Shown here: piece by piece, positions 11,199-20,880 of the stretch
How positions within the stretch are numbered: the stretch's first letter is position 1
Layout of the letters: each line of letters opens with the position of its first letter
Origin: Thiohalocapsa sp.
GTDB lineage: Bacteria; Pseudomonadota; Gammaproteobacteria; Chromatiales; Chromatiaceae
DNA: 64,000 nt
Direction: 5' to 3'
NCBI GenBank assembly: GCA_021736785.1
Contig: JAIPFF010000015.1
Span: 30,301 to 94,300, forward strand
Notes under the pieces: model-generated
What the model was told of the DNA's origin: nothing
Seen by the model: only the letters and a program-made list of their open reading frames with translations
The model's database searches: none
Made by a program: the position numbers and the translations under genes

Positions 11199-12278
11199 AT
11201 GCTGCGACTGCTCAAAGAACGCGGGCGTTTCGGCCCGGTGCCGGGGCGGAGGCCGATAGCGGCGTGGCCGGCGACCGCGGCACTGCTGCTTGCCGCATCG
11301 ATGCTGACGGGCTGTGCGACGATGCCGGGCTTCGACCTGTTCGCCCGGGAACCGCTGCCCGACGATCGCTTCCTGCTGCCCGACGAGAACACGGCGGTCA
11401 TCGGCGCGGTGCAATATGCCGTTGCCCGCCACGAGGATACGCTGCCCGATTTCGCCCGCCGCTACGGCCTCGGCCACGACGAGATCGTCGCCGCCAATCC
11501 GAGCGTCGACCCCTGGCTGCCGGGCTCCGGCACCCGTGTCGTGCTGCCGACGCAATTCGTGCTGCCCGACACCCCCCGCAAGGGGCTGGTGCTGAACTTG
11601 GCAACACTGCGCCTGTTCTATTATCCGGACGTCGAGGACGGCGCAATGCCGGCGGTGGTGACGCATCCCATCGGCATCGGACGCGAGGGCTGGCGGACGC
11701 CGGTCGGGCGTATGCGCATCACACAGAAGATCGAGAATCCCTCCTGGACCCCGCCCGCGTCGGTGCGTCGCGAGCACGCCAAGCAAGGCGACAAACTGCC
11801 GGCGGTCGTGCCGCCGGGACCGGATAATCCGCTCGGTGCCCATGCCATGCGCCTGAGCCGTCCGAGCTATTTGCTGCACGGCACCAACAAGCCCTATGGC
11901 GTCGGCATGCGGGTCAGTCATGGCTGCGTGCGGCTGTATCCGGAAGATATCGCCGAGTTGTTCGGCGAGGTGGACGTCAATGCCACGGTGCGGATCGTCA
12001 ATCAGCCCTACCTTGCGGGCTGGCGCGACGGCGTGCTTTACCTGGAGGCCCATGCGCCGCTGTCGGAAGACGCACGGCGTTGGAAAGGCAGCCTGAAGCC
12101 GATGGAGAAGGTGGTCAAAGCCGCTGCCGGAGACGCCGTGGACAGTGTCGACTGGGACAAGGCGCGGGCCGTTGCCGAGCAGGCGCGGGGCATACCCGTG
12201 CCGATCTCGGCGGGCACGCCGGATCTCGATCGGATCATCGCCGATGCACGCCGCGTGCCGCGCATGCCGCCGCGGTGA
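11199..12278 (+). CDS. L,D-transpeptidase lipoprotein (YkuD/ErfK family)
   Basis: A 359-residue envelope enzyme. The N-terminus has a lipoprotein signal with lipobox LTGC (Cys39). Next comes a LysM-like segment (VARHEDTLPDFARRYGLGHDEIVAANP, about 75-100), then a YkuD catalytic domain with the motif SHGCVRLYPEDI near residue 237, where His and Cys are the catalytic pair. Such enzymes make 3-3 peptidoglycan cross-links or attach lipoproteins to peptidoglycan in the periplasm. The order LysM then YkuD matches ErfK/YbiS/YcfS. Transcribed alone; the 230 bases before it hold nothing recognisable. Confidence 0.92.
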   Translation: MLRLLKERGRFGPVPGRRPIAAWPATAALLLAASMLTGCATMPGFDLFAREPLPDDRFLLPDENTAVIGAVQYAVARHEDTLPDFARRYGLGHDEIVAANPSVDPWLPGSGTRVVLPTQFVLPDTPRKGLVLNLATLRLFYYPDVEDGAMPAVVTHPIGIGREGWRTPVGRMRITQKIENPSWTPPASVRREHAKQGDKLPAVVPPGPDNPLGAHAMRLSRPSYLLHGTNKPYGVGMRVSHGCVRLYPEDIAELFGEVDVNATVRIVNQPYLAGWRDGVLYLEAHAPLSEDARRWKGSLKPMEKVVKAAAGDAVDSVDWDKARAVAEQARGIPVPISAGTPDLDRIIADARRVPRMPPR

Positions 12279-12374
12279 TACCGCCACGGTTGACTTCGCG
12301 GCGGCGCGGAAGCACCTCCCGGTGCGGTTTCGGCAAACCAAAAAAATGGGGTCAGCCCCGAGGATGTGTCCACG

Positions 12375-12932
12375 ATGCGCCAGCAAGTCGGCGATATGAT
12401 GCTCAAACTCTCCGAGGTCTGGACACGGGCGACGGGCGGGCGCTTCAGCGCGATGCCGGCGCCCGGCAGCGCCGCGCCGGACTTCGACGCGGCGGATCAA
12501 CAGGGCACGCGGCACCGGCTGGGTGACTACCGCGGGCGCTGGCTGGTGCTCTACTTCTATCCGCGCGACGAGACGCCGGGATGTACCGCCGAGGCCTGTA
12601 GCTTCCGCGACAACTTGGCCGAGGTGACGGGGCTCGGTGCGGCGGTGATCGGCGTCAGCACCGACGAGGAGGCCGCCCACGCGCGCTTCGCCGCCGATCA
12701 TGGGCTCTCGTTTCCGCTGCTCGCCGACACAGGCGGCGACGTCGCGCGCGCTTACGGCGTGCTCTGGGACAAGGGGCCGCGGCCTTTTGCGCGGCCGTTT
12801 GCCCGCAGGCGAACTTTCGTCATCGACCCCGACGGGCGAATCGCCAAGCGCTATCTACGGGTGCCGGTCGGCGAGCACGCGGAACAGGTGGCGGCCGATC
12901 TTCGCGCCCTCGCCGGGGCTGCAGCCGCCTGA
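12375..12932 (+). CDS. peroxiredoxin, Bcp/PrxQ type
   Basis: A thiol peroxidase that reduces hydrogen peroxide and organic peroxides. The motif PRDETPGCTAEACSFRD contains the peroxidatic Cys of TPGC and the second Cys five residues later, the CxxxxC pattern of atypical 2-Cys PrxQ/Bcp proteins. The conserved ending FVIDPDGRI is also present. The protein has about 185 residues, some 30 more than usual, from an N-terminal extension; starts at 12396 or 12399 (MLKLSEV) are equally possible. The end lies 2 bases from the stop of the converging diguanylate cyclase gene. Confidence 0.9.
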   Translation: MRQQVGDMMLKLSEVWTRATGGRFSAMPAPGSAAPDFDAADQQGTRHRLGDYRGRWLVLYFYPRDETPGCTAEACSFRDNLAEVTGLGAAVIGVSTDEEAAHARFAADHGLSFPLLADTGGDVARAYGVLWDKGPRPFARPFARRRTFVIDPDGRIAKRYLRVPVGEHAEQVAADLRALAGAAAA

Positions 12933-12933
12933 T

Positions 12934-14370
12934 TCAGGGCGGGGAGCGGTAGATCACGCGGTTTCTGCCGGCACGCTTTGCCTCGTAGGCGGCACCGTCG
13001 GCTCGGGCCATCAGGCTTTCCGGCGTATCCTGGTCCGATGCGGCGGTCACGCCGATACTGGCCGTAATCGAGTAGTCCGCCCCGTCGCCCAGAGAGAAGC
13101 GCATGGCCCGCAGCTCGCGCAGGATCTTATCGGCGATCCGCACGGCGTCGCCGCGCTGGCAGTTCGACAGCAGGATTGCGAACTCATCGCCGCCCCAGCG
13201 GGCCACCAGATCCGTGTCGCGCACGTTTTCGACCAGCAACTGGCCGACCTTTTTCAGCAGCAGATCCCCCGCCGCGTGTCCCGCCTTGTCGTTGACCGCC
13301 TTCATCTGATCGAGATCCAGGAACAGCAGATTATCGCTGGCATCCCCGCGCCGCTTGCCGCCGATGGACTGGCGGATACGATTGTCCATGGCGAGCCGGT
13401 TCGGGATGCCGGTCAGCGCGTCGTTGTGCGCCAGCCAATGGGTCTGGGAATGAATCCTGTGGTCGCGGTAGGCCGCCGCGACCACCAGGCCGACGACGCC
13501 GGTAAACCAGATATTGACCAGGTTGAGTGTCAGGACGTTCGGCGCCGGCATGTCGAGCAACTCCGTGGAGACGTGCGGCGCCAGCGCGAGCAGGGTCAGC
13601 AGTGCGATCAGCCCGGGCAGCAACGCCGCCAACGCGCCGGTGCGCATGGCGGCCAGGAACACCATCGGAATCAGCAGATTCATGCACAACGCGGAGGCGA
13701 CGCCCTCGGTCAGCAGGAGGCCGACGATGCTGATGCCGAGCGCGACCGCGGCGATCAGCAGGGTTTCGAGCCAGTGGCGCATCAGGGCATCGCGCCAGAA
13801 TACGTTGCGCAAAGTCAGCACGGTGCCGCCGACCATCAGCATGCCCAGGCTGTTGCCGATCCACCAAGTCAGGACCACGTTCGCGGCAGGCACTCCCGGG
13901 CTCGGCAGAAAGGCGTGCAGCGCGAGCCCGGCGGTGGCGGCGCTGAGCAGCGGGCCGAGCGTCGCGATGCCTATGAACAGGAGGATATCGGGGACGTTGT
14001 GCAGCCGGCCCTCGAAGCCCAAGCGCCGTGCCAGCATCAGCGGCAAGACGGATTCGGCGACTGTGGCCGCGCCCGCGATCAGCGCGAGCCAAGGCGGTAC
14101 GCCGGCATAGAGCGCCAGCGCGAGCATGCCGGCGATCACGCCGGGCCAGGCACGGTAGCCGGCGATGATCAGCACCGCCAGCGTGATGCCCGAGGGCGGC
14201 CAAATCGGACTCACGCCGGTCTGTGCGGATTGAACCTGGAGGCCCGGGACACCGCTCGAGAAGAACAGCACGGCAAGCAGCAGCCCGGGCCAAAGGGCCT
14301 TGACGAGCGCAGCGTCGAGTGCGCCGGCTTGTTGGTAGGGACCGAGCCTGGCGGTACGCTGGCAAATCAT
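12934..14370 (-). CDS. membrane diguanylate cyclase, MASE1-GGDEF
   Basis: A 478-residue inner-membrane protein. Residues about 25-310 are a multi-helix MASE1-like sensor domain. A GGDEF domain follows (about 320-478) with the active-site motif WGGDEF and a c-di-GMP inhibitory I-site RDTD exactly five residues before it. The preserved GGDEF and I-site predict an active, product-inhibited cyclase. The input signal is unknown. With a type IV pilus locus in the same window, a role in surface behaviour is possible but inferred. Confidence 0.92.
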   Translation of the reverse strand: MICQRTARLGPYQQAGALDAALVKALWPGLLLAVLFFSSGVPGLQVQSAQTGVSPIWPPSGITLAVLIIAGYRAWPGVIAGMLALALYAGVPPWLALIAGAATVAESVLPLMLARRLGFEGRLHNVPDILLFIGIATLGPLLSAATAGLALHAFLPSPGVPAANVVLTWWIGNSLGMLMVGGTVLTLRNVFWRDALMRHWLETLLIAAVALGISIVGLLLTEGVASALCMNLLIPMVFLAAMRTGALAALLPGLIALLTLLALAPHVSTELLDMPAPNVLTLNLVNIWFTGVVGLVVAAAYRDHRIHSQTHWLAHNDALTGIPNRLAMDNRIRQSIGGKRRGDASDNLLFLDLDQMKAVNDKAGHAAGDLLLKKVGQLLVENVRDTDLVARWGGDEFAILLSNCQRGDAVRIADKILRELRAMRFSLGDGADYSITASIGVTAASDQDTPESLMARADGAAYEAKRAGRNRVIYRSPP

Positions 14371-15157
14371 GGTCTGCGGCGCCCCTGCGCGGGCTGCCTT
14401 GCTTGCGTCGCGGCAGCATGCACGCGGCGCGCCGCCCGGCAGGTATGCGTCCTGGTTTTATTGGCGATTATCATTTTCTTGTCTGCCGAAAAATCTGTCG
14501 TTCTTCATTGTCTGGCCGCGTCCGGGATCCGAGGTGCCCGGTGTCGGGAGTGTTGGCCGCTGCTGCGCGTCTCGGATAGCTGTCATGCTTGAAGCATATT
14601 GGGTGCCACTTTGGGCGCTTTGCGCGAGTGGCGGGCCCGCCGCGCGCCGCGGCAGGCGTTTCTGCCCGCCGACCGGACCGAGGCCCGCGGAGCGTATCCA
14701 TTCGGGCCGCTGCCGGTAACGTGGATCGAGCACGGGAGCGCTATGCGTTGTGCGTCCTGGCCGCCTGCGCCGGCGGCGGAAAGACCTGTTCGGCGCGGGC
14801 CCGGCACAGGGCCGGCGCCGGGCGGTCAGCTCGACCGATGTAACGGGGTCATGTCCGAGGCGAGCCTCCATGAGGTGCCACGCGCAGAACCAAGGCCGCA
14901 TATCATAATGCGTGTACGCTGCCGAGTCGCGCAAACAAACCGACCGTCACAGTGTTATCCGGGGGATACACCTGCGATAAATGCGTGTACTCCGCGCCGG
15001 CTCGAAAACGCTGAAACGATGCAGCGCTTTCCATACTGGGCGGGGCGCTCGGAAACCGCGTTTTGCGGTCGCCGCTGACTCTTGGTCCGTAAGGCCAATG
15101 AAGCGGCTTCTCGCCGGGTCAGGCATGGGGGCCGCGGCGCCGAAGCGCTCGCGGGAT
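14371..15157. other. 787-bp region without a convincing gene
   Basis: Lies between the starts of the GGDEF gene and the end of the 380-aa membrane protein gene. Short open frames exist on both strands but are Arg/Cys/Pro-rich frame shadows without family resemblance or ribosome-binding sites. No tRNA, array or clear terminator was seen. Confidence 0.5.
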
Positions 15158-16300
15158 TCAGCGGCGGCGCTTGCCGAGCAGGTCGGTGACGCTGATCTTC
15201 ACCGGAAAACGCGGGCGGTAGGTGGGCTGCTGCGGGCGGTTCTTCCAGGGGTCGGTCAGTTGATCGCCGACCCAGACGCCGAGCAGGCCGAGAGGAAATA
15301 GCCAGGTGTAGGCCGCCAGCGGCAGACCGAACAACTCGGGGCCGCCGATGAGGGGCAGCTCGAAGCGCCAGGCGGGCCCGAGCAGCCAGTTGCAGGCCTG
15401 CGCGAATACGCCGAGCATCAGCGCCGCGGCGGCGGGCAGCAGCACCCGGCTCCAATCACCGGCCGCCAGACCCGAGAGCAGCGTCGGCCTGGCGCGCACC
15501 TGCTGCAAACCCAGCGCAAGCAGCAGCGGCGCCAGCAAAGCGACAGGGTAGAGCCAGTCGGGCCAGAGCGGGGCGGCGGCCAGTGCCAGCGCCGCGAATC
15601 CGATCAGCATCCAGCCCTCTTGCGGAGCCGGCTCGCCGCCCATGGGGGCCGCGGCGCGGGTCCATCGCAGGACCGGCTCGAAGGACGCCAGCCATTGGCG
15701 AAGGCTCAGCAGCGCCGGCAACAGCACCGCATAGTGGAACGACTTGCCGAGCACGAACGGCACGGCTTCGACGGCGGGCGGATAGGTCCACAGCTGCAGG
15801 AATAGGTTCAGCCAGTAGAACATCCAGCCGACGGCAAGGCTGGCCGCGAACAGGCTGAAGAAGTAGCCGGGGCGCTGGCGGATCAGGCTATTGCCGGTTC
15901 GCCGCTGGGTGTCGGCATTGGCCAGCAGCGCCACTGCCAGCGTGATCAGCGCGCAGGCGGCATTGACCGCGTCGCCGTCCACTGCGATCAGAGCGGCGAT
16001 GAGCGCGAACAGCGCAAACCAGACATAGCGCGGTAGTGGCGCCGGCGTGCGTGTCTCGACGGCGCGCCCCGCGCGATGCCGCGGCCTGGCGAGCCAGAGC
16101 ACTGCAAGCACCGTCAACGCCGCGGCAAGTGAGGCCGCGAGCGTGATTGCGGCATTCGGTGGCGCCGGATCCCATGCCCGCGCCGTCATCGGCAGCCGCA
16201 GCAATTCGGACAACGGCTGCCCGCCCGCCACGGCGCCGAGCAGCGGCAGCAGCAGGGTCAGCGCGATGACCGCGGCAAGCGGCAGCAAGGCTCTCGGCAT
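15158..16300 (-). CDS. multi-pass membrane protein of unknown function, 380 aa
   Basis: Very hydrophobic, with about nine to ten predicted membrane helices starting at the N-terminus (MPRALLPLAAVIALTLLLPLLG) and a basic C-terminal tail (ITDLLGKRRR-like). I see no transporter or enzyme motif and do not recognise the family. It lies 123 bases downstream of ccmI on the same strand and may be a distal member of the ccm transcript, so an envelope or cytochrome-related role is possible but only by position. Confidence 0.7.
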   Translation of the reverse strand: MPRALLPLAAVIALTLLLPLLGAVAGGQPLSELLRLPMTARAWDPAPPNAAITLAASLAAALTVLAVLWLARPRHRAGRAVETRTPAPLPRYVWFALFALIAALIAVDGDAVNAACALITLAVALLANADTQRRTGNSLIRQRPGYFFSLFAASLAVGWMFYWLNLFLQLWTYPPAVEAVPFVLGKSFHYAVLLPALLSLRQWLASFEPVLRWTRAAAPMGGEPAPQEGWMLIGFAALALAAAPLWPDWLYPVALLAPLLLALGLQQVRARPTLLSGLAAGDWSRVLLPAAAALMLGVFAQACNWLLGPAWRFELPLIGGPELFGLPLAAYTWLFPLGLLGVWVGDQLTDPWKNRPQQPTYRPRFPVKISVTDLLGKRRR

Positions 16301-16423
16301 TGGAATCCTCGGCGTGGGTGCCTATGCGGGCGCGGGCCTCGGCCCGTCGTTTCCACCCGCGTTATCGGGTGCAACGGATTGCGTTGCGCCGGATAACGCG
16401 GCGGCTGGCCGAGACTCGGCCCG

Positions 16424-17848
16424 TCAGGGCCGTACGCTGTCGATCACCACGGCGACGCTGTCGCCGGCAGTGCTGGGGATGGGACCGGACTCGCCCTCGA
16501 GATCGCCGGGCTGCGCCATGGCCTGCCCGCTCGGCGAGACGCGGGCGCCGACTATGACTTCGGGGAAGCTCGATAGCTTCATCGCCGGCATCATCGCCAT
16601 GCTGTCGTCGAGCCGCAGCGTGACCGGCAGATCGGCGACGGTGACGCGCTGCACGGCCAGCGGCATCGGCGGGCCTGCCGCCGCCTTCGCGTAGACGAAT
16701 ACCGTGGTGTCCGGCGCTGCCCTGGCGGCCAGCCCCGGCGACAGCGAGACGCTGACCTGCACCGATGCCCCGGCGCTGGCCTCGGCCGCGGGCTCGGGGG
16801 CGCTCTGCGCGGCCGTGCCGTCGGCGCTTTGGCCGTCGGGCGGCGCGGCATCGCCGGTCACCTCGGCGCCCGCCTGTGTGCCGGCGTCGTCGGCGCGTTC
16901 CTCGGTGGCCGGGACCGGCAGCTCGGCGGCGGCGTTCTCCGCCAAGCGCATATCGGCGGGCAGGCCGGCGCGCTGCTGCGCTTCGGCAATCAGCTCGCGC
17001 AGCTCGGTGGCCTCTTCGCTGGCCGGGTCGATCACCGAGAGCACCTTGTTCCAAGCGACCGTGGCGGCATTGAACTGCCCTCGCTGGAATGCGGCCATGC
17101 CGGTCAGCCAGCGTGCCGTGGGATTCTCGGGATCCTGTTCCAGCACCTGCGCGATCAGCTCGGACGGGCGCCCTTCCAGGGAGTTTCCATTGTTCGCGGC
17201 GAGGGACTCGGCGTAGGCCAGCAGCAGCTGGGGGTCGTCGGGGGTCAGCGCATAGGCCTTCTCGAAGGCGCCCTCGGCCTTTTGCGGGTCGCGCATGGCG
17301 AAGTAGGTGCGACCGAGCATCAGCCAGCCTTCGGCATCGTCCGGCGCCTCGGCCATGCGCGCCTCGAGCCGCTCGACCAGTACATCGAGCGGCGGCATGC
17401 CGTCGCCGCCGGCGCCGTGTCCGGGGGCCGACTGCCCGCCCGCGCTCTCGGCGAGGCGCGGAATGATGTCGCGCTCGCCGATACCGAGATACAGCAGCAG
17501 CGCCAATCCCGGCACCAGGATGGACAAGGCAAGGCCGGTCACCTTGGGCCCCGGCAGTACCGCTACGAAGCTGCCGGGCGTCGGGCTGCCGACGTTGCGC
17601 AGCACCTCCCGCTCCAGATCGGCCTTGGCCGCGCTGTACTGGCTCTGATCCAGCTTGCCGGCAACGAGGTCGGTCTCCAGCTCGGCGAGCTGTTGCTTGA
17701 ACAATGCCAGGTTGACCTGGTCCTGATCGATGTCGTCCGGGTCGTCATCGGTGCCCGTGGTCGTAGCCTGCGGTTGCAGCAGAGGGGCGACGACGAACAG
17801 CGCCGCCAGGCCGGCGAGCCCGGCGACGAGAATCCAGAAAATGGTCAT
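16424..17848 (-). CDS. ccmI: cytochrome c biogenesis protein CcmI (TPR)
   Basis: CcmI presents apocytochrome c to the CcmFH haem ligation complex. The 474-residue protein begins with a membrane anchor (FWILVAGLAGLAALFVVAP), has a short cytoplasmic segment with heptad-like QxxL repeats, a second helix near residue 110, then periplasmic TPR repeats (EGWLMLGRTYFAMRDPQKAEGAFEKAY, about 170-195) and an Ala/Gln-rich linker to a beta-rich C-terminal domain. This corresponds to a fused CcmI with the C-terminal extension seen in many gammaproteobacteria. Its ATG overlaps the ccmH stop (ATGA). Last definite gene of the ccm operon. Confidence 0.92.
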   Translation of the reverse strand: MTIFWILVAGLAGLAALFVVAPLLQPQATTTGTDDDPDDIDQDQVNLALFKQQLAELETDLVAGKLDQSQYSAAKADLEREVLRNVGSPTPGSFVAVLPGPKVTGLALSILVPGLALLLYLGIGERDIIPRLAESAGGQSAPGHGAGGDGMPPLDVLVERLEARMAEAPDDAEGWLMLGRTYFAMRDPQKAEGAFEKAYALTPDDPQLLLAYAESLAANNGNSLEGRPSELIAQVLEQDPENPTARWLTGMAAFQRGQFNAATVAWNKVLSVIDPASEEATELRELIAEAQQRAGLPADMRLAENAAAELPVPATEERADDAGTQAGAEVTGDAAPPDGQSADGTAAQSAPEPAAEASAGASVQVSVSLSPGLAARAAPDTTVFVYAKAAAGPPMPLAVQRVTVADLPVTLRLDDSMAMMPAMKLSSFPEVIVGARVSPSGQAMAQPGDLEGESGPIPSTAGDSVAVVIDSVRP

Positions 17849-18333
17849 GAGGGCTGATCCGTTTTGCCGCCTTCGGCGGTCAGCATTTGCCGAAGCCGTT
17901 CGCGGTCTTCGTCAGTCAAGTCTTGGTCCGTGGTGGACTTCTTGCGCATCAGCGTACGGAGCAGGAAAACGGCTCCGATGCCGATCAGCACGAAGGGGCC
18001 GAACCAAAGGATATAGGTGGAGGGTTTCAGCGGCGGGTCGTAGAGCACGAAGTCGCCGTAGCGCGAGACCAGGAAGTCGAGGATCTCATCCTTCGACTGC
18101 CCCGCGCGCATCATCTTATAGACCTCGTTGCGCAGATCCTGCGCCAGCTCCGCCTGCGAGCCGGCCAGGGATTCGTTCTGGCAGACCAGACAGCGCAGCT
18201 TCGCGATCAGCTCGCGGAATTCCTGCTGCTGCTGCGGACTGTCGAACTCGAATTCTTCCAGCGTATAGGCCGAGGCCGCCGTGCCGAGCGCGAGGGCCGC
18301 GGCAAGGAAAAGCGTTTTGATCAGTGGTGACAT
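17845..18333 (-). CDS. ccmH: cytochrome c maturation thioreductase CcmH
   Basis: The 162-residue protein has a signal peptide (MSPLIKTLFLAAALALGTAASA), the redox motif LRCLVCQN that reduces apocytochrome CxxCH thiols in the periplasm, and a single membrane anchor near residue 112-130. This is the short (CcmL-type) CcmH; the TPR part is the separate ccmI gene overlapping its 3' end. Confidence 0.95.
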   Translation of the reverse strand: MSPLIKTLFLAAALALGTAASAYTLEEFEFDSPQQQQEFRELIAKLRCLVCQNESLAGSQAELAQDLRNEVYKMMRAGQSKDEILDFLVSRYGDFVLYDPPLKPSTYILWFGPFVLIGIGAVFLLRTLMRKKSTTDQDLTDEDRERLRQMLTAEGGKTDQPS

Positions 18334-18354
18334 CGTAGTGTGGAATTTGATTGT

Positions 18355-18891
18355 CTACTCCGCCTTCAGTTGCGCTACCAATGGCTCGAGGGTTTCTTCC
18401 CAGACCTGCTTGTCGATCGGTCCGATGTGCTTGTAGCGGATGATGCCCTTGCGGTCGACGACAAAGGTCTCCGGCGCGCCGTAGACCCCCCAATGGATGC
18501 CGACGGTGTTGTCGGGATCGTAGCCGTTCATATCGTAGGGATTGCCGGTCATTCGCAGCACCGTCAGCGCGTCGCGCGACTCGTCCTTCCAGTTCAGGCC
18601 GACGATCTGGAAGTCCGGGATCTCGGACAGTGCCATCAGGGCCTGGTGCTCGGCGCGGCAGGAATTGCACCAAGAGGCCCAGACGTTCACCAGCGAGATC
18701 TTGCCCTTCAGGTCCTCGTCGCTGACGCTGCGGCTCGGATCGGTGAGCTCGGGCAGGCTGAAGTCCGGCACGGGCTTGCCCACCAGCGGCGAGGGCACTT
18801 TGCGCGGATCGTTGCCGAGCCCGAAGACCAGCAAAGCCACGAGCCCGGCGAACAGGAACAGCGGTATCAGGGCGCGGATGGATCGCGACAT
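18355..18891 (-). CDS. ccmG: thiol:disulfide interchange protein CcmG/DsbE
   Basis: A membrane-anchored periplasmic thioredoxin, 178 residues. The N-terminal anchor (ALIPLFLFAGLVALLVFGLG) is followed by a thioredoxin fold with the active site WASWCNSCRAEH and the family feature GAPETFVVDRKG, which contains the cis-proline region. It keeps apocytochrome or CcmH thiols reduced. It starts 3 bases after ccmF stops, in tight operon order F-G-H-I. Confidence 0.95.
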   Translation of the reverse strand: MSRSIRALIPLFLFAGLVALLVFGLGNDPRKVPSPLVGKPVPDFSLPELTDPSRSVSDEDLKGKISLVNVWASWCNSCRAEHQALMALSEIPDFQIVGLNWKDESRDALTVLRMTGNPYDMNGYDPDNTVGIHWGVYGAPETFVVDRKGIIRYKHIGPIDKQVWEETLEPLVAQLKAE

Positions 18892-18894
18892 GGC

Positions 18895-20880
18895 TCAGGC
18901 CCTCGCGCCGACGGCGCTGCCGGCCGGCGCGGAGGCGCGTACCCGGGCGGTGCGATAACGCGGATCGGTCAAGGCGAGAATGCCGCCGAGCGCCATGAAA
19001 ATGGAGCCGAGCCAGATCCAGCGCACATAGGGCTTGTAGTACAGCCGAAGTGCCCAGTCGCCGCCGCCGACCGCCTCGCCGAGCGAGACGTAGATGTCGC
19101 GGAACAGGCCGGCATCGATGGCGGCCTCGGTCATGGGCATGCCGCCGGCCAGATAGGCACGCTTTTCCGGGAACAGCTCGGTGACCTTGCGATCGCCCTT
19201 GTAGACGATGAAATGCCCGCGGTCGGCCTGGTAGTTCGGTCCGGGCGCCTTTTGGGCGCCGAGGAACTCGAAGCGGTAGCCGGCCAGCTCGTGACTGTCG
19301 CCGGGCGACATGCGCACGTCTTTCTCGCCCTCGAAGTTGGACACCATGGTCACGCCCACCGCGAATACGGCCACGCCGACATGGGCGACGACCATGCCGT
19401 AGAAGCTGCGGCCGCTGCCGCGCATATCGGCCACTACGGTGCGCCATCCTTGCTTGTTTTTCAGCCGCTCGCGCACGATGGCGATATGGCTGAACAGCAG
19501 CCAGGCGGACAGCGCCAAGCCGATGGGCACCCATAGATGGCCGCCGCTGAAGGTCGGCAGGGAGGTGATGGCCAGCACCGCGATGCTGAGCGCGAACGCG
19601 ACCCAGAGCAGTTTCACCAGGCGCATGGGCTCGTCATGCTTCCAGCGCGTCGCGGCGCCGAAGCCGACCAGCAATGCCAGGAACGGCGCCAGTGCCAGGA
19701 ACATCTTGTTGAACCACGGGAAGCCGACCGAGATCTTGCCCCAGTCGAAGGCCTCGTAGATCAGTGGCGCCAGCGTGCCGAACAGCACCAGAACGGTGAA
19801 GGCGACAAACAGCAGGTTGTTGCCGAGCAGCGCGCTCTCGCGCGAGAGCAGGTCGAAGCGACCGCCTTCGGAGACCTCCGGCGCGCGCCAAGCATAGAGC
19901 GCCAGCGACCCGCCGATGACGATGCAGAGGAAAATCAGGATAAACAGCCCGCGCTCGGGATCGGTGGCGAAGGCGTGTACCGAGGTCAGCACGCCGGAGC
20001 GCACCAGGAAGGTGCCGAGCAGGCTCAACGAAAAGGCGAAGATCGCGAGCAGCACGGTCCAGCTCTTGAACGCGCCGCGCTTTTCGGTCACGGCCAGCGA
20101 ATGCATCAGCGCGGTGCCGACCAGCCAGGGCAGCAGGGAGGCGTTCTCGACCGGATCCCAGAACCACCAGCCGCCCCAGCCGAGCTCGTAGTAGGCCCAC
20201 CAGGAGCCGAGCGCGATGCCGATGGTCAGGAACACCCAGGCCGCCGTCGTCCACGGCCGCGACCAGCGTGCCCAGGCTGCATCGAGCCGGCCGCCGATCA
20301 GGGCCGCGATGGCGAACGAGAACGCCACCGAGAAGCCGACATAGCCCATGTAGAGCATCGGCGGGTGGATGGCGAGGCCGGGATCCTGCAACAGCGGATT
20401 CAGGTCGCGGCCGTCCGCCGGCACCGGGAACAGCCGCTCGAACGGGCTCGAGGTCAGCAGCGTGAACAGCAGGAAGCCGATGGCGATCATGCCCTGCACC
20501 GAGATCACGCGGGCCATGACGGTGGCCGGCAAGTCCTTGCTCAACAGGGCCACCAAGCCGCCCCAGGCGGCCATGAACAGCACCCACAGCAGCAGCGAGC
20601 CCTCGTGGCCGCCCCAGACCGCCGATACCTTATAGATTTCCGGCAGCAGCGAGTTGGAGTGCTGGGCGACATACAGCACCGAGAAGTCGTCGGTCAGGAA
20701 GGCCTGCACCAGGCACGCGAAGGCGATGAGCAGAAATGTGAACTGGCCGTAAGCGAGCGGCCGGGCCATGGCCATCCACTGACGATTGCCCACCAGCGAG
20801 CCCGCCAGCGGAAAGGCGGCCTGAACGATGGCGATGGTCAGTGCCAGGATGAGTGCAAAGTGTCCGAGCTCGGGGATCAT
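18895..20880 (-). CDS. ccmF: haem lyase subunit CcmF
   Basis: A 661-residue integral membrane protein with about 14-15 helices. The tryptophan-rich WWD signature appears as ELGWGGWWFWDPVENASLLPW near residue 230, and the C-terminal periplasmic domain follows GMVVAHVGVAVFAVGV. CcmF ligates haem, delivered by CcmE, to the CxxCH motifs of apocytochromes. Length and motifs are standard. Its 5' end overlaps ccmE by four bases. Confidence 0.96.
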   Translation of the reverse strand: MIPELGHFALILALTIAIVQAAFPLAGSLVGNRQWMAMARPLAYGQFTFLLIAFACLVQAFLTDDFSVLYVAQHSNSLLPEIYKVSAVWGGHEGSLLLWVLFMAAWGGLVALLSKDLPATVMARVISVQGMIAIGFLLFTLLTSSPFERLFPVPADGRDLNPLLQDPGLAIHPPMLYMGYVGFSVAFSFAIAALIGGRLDAAWARWSRPWTTAAWVFLTIGIALGSWWAYYELGWGGWWFWDPVENASLLPWLVGTALMHSLAVTEKRGAFKSWTVLLAIFAFSLSLLGTFLVRSGVLTSVHAFATDPERGLFILIFLCIVIGGSLALYAWRAPEVSEGGRFDLLSRESALLGNNLLFVAFTVLVLFGTLAPLIYEAFDWGKISVGFPWFNKMFLALAPFLALLVGFGAATRWKHDEPMRLVKLLWVAFALSIAVLAITSLPTFSGGHLWVPIGLALSAWLLFSHIAIVRERLKNKQGWRTVVADMRGSGRSFYGMVVAHVGVAVFAVGVTMVSNFEGEKDVRMSPGDSHELAGYRFEFLGAQKAPGPNYQADRGHFIVYKGDRKVTELFPEKRAYLAGGMPMTEAAIDAGLFRDIYVSLGEAVGGGDWALRLYYKPYVRWIWLGSIFMALGGILALTDPRYRTARVRASAPAGSAVGARA

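Noticed and set aside
12338..12362. Copy of the palindromic island repeat near the peroxiredoxin gene
   Set aside because: It shares only an A-run and GGGGTCAG; the GACCACG core and inverted arm are absent.
14589..15078. Short frames in the gap after the GGDEF gene
   Set aside because: Arg/Cys-rich compositions, overlap in several frames and no plausible start signals indicate non-coding sequence.
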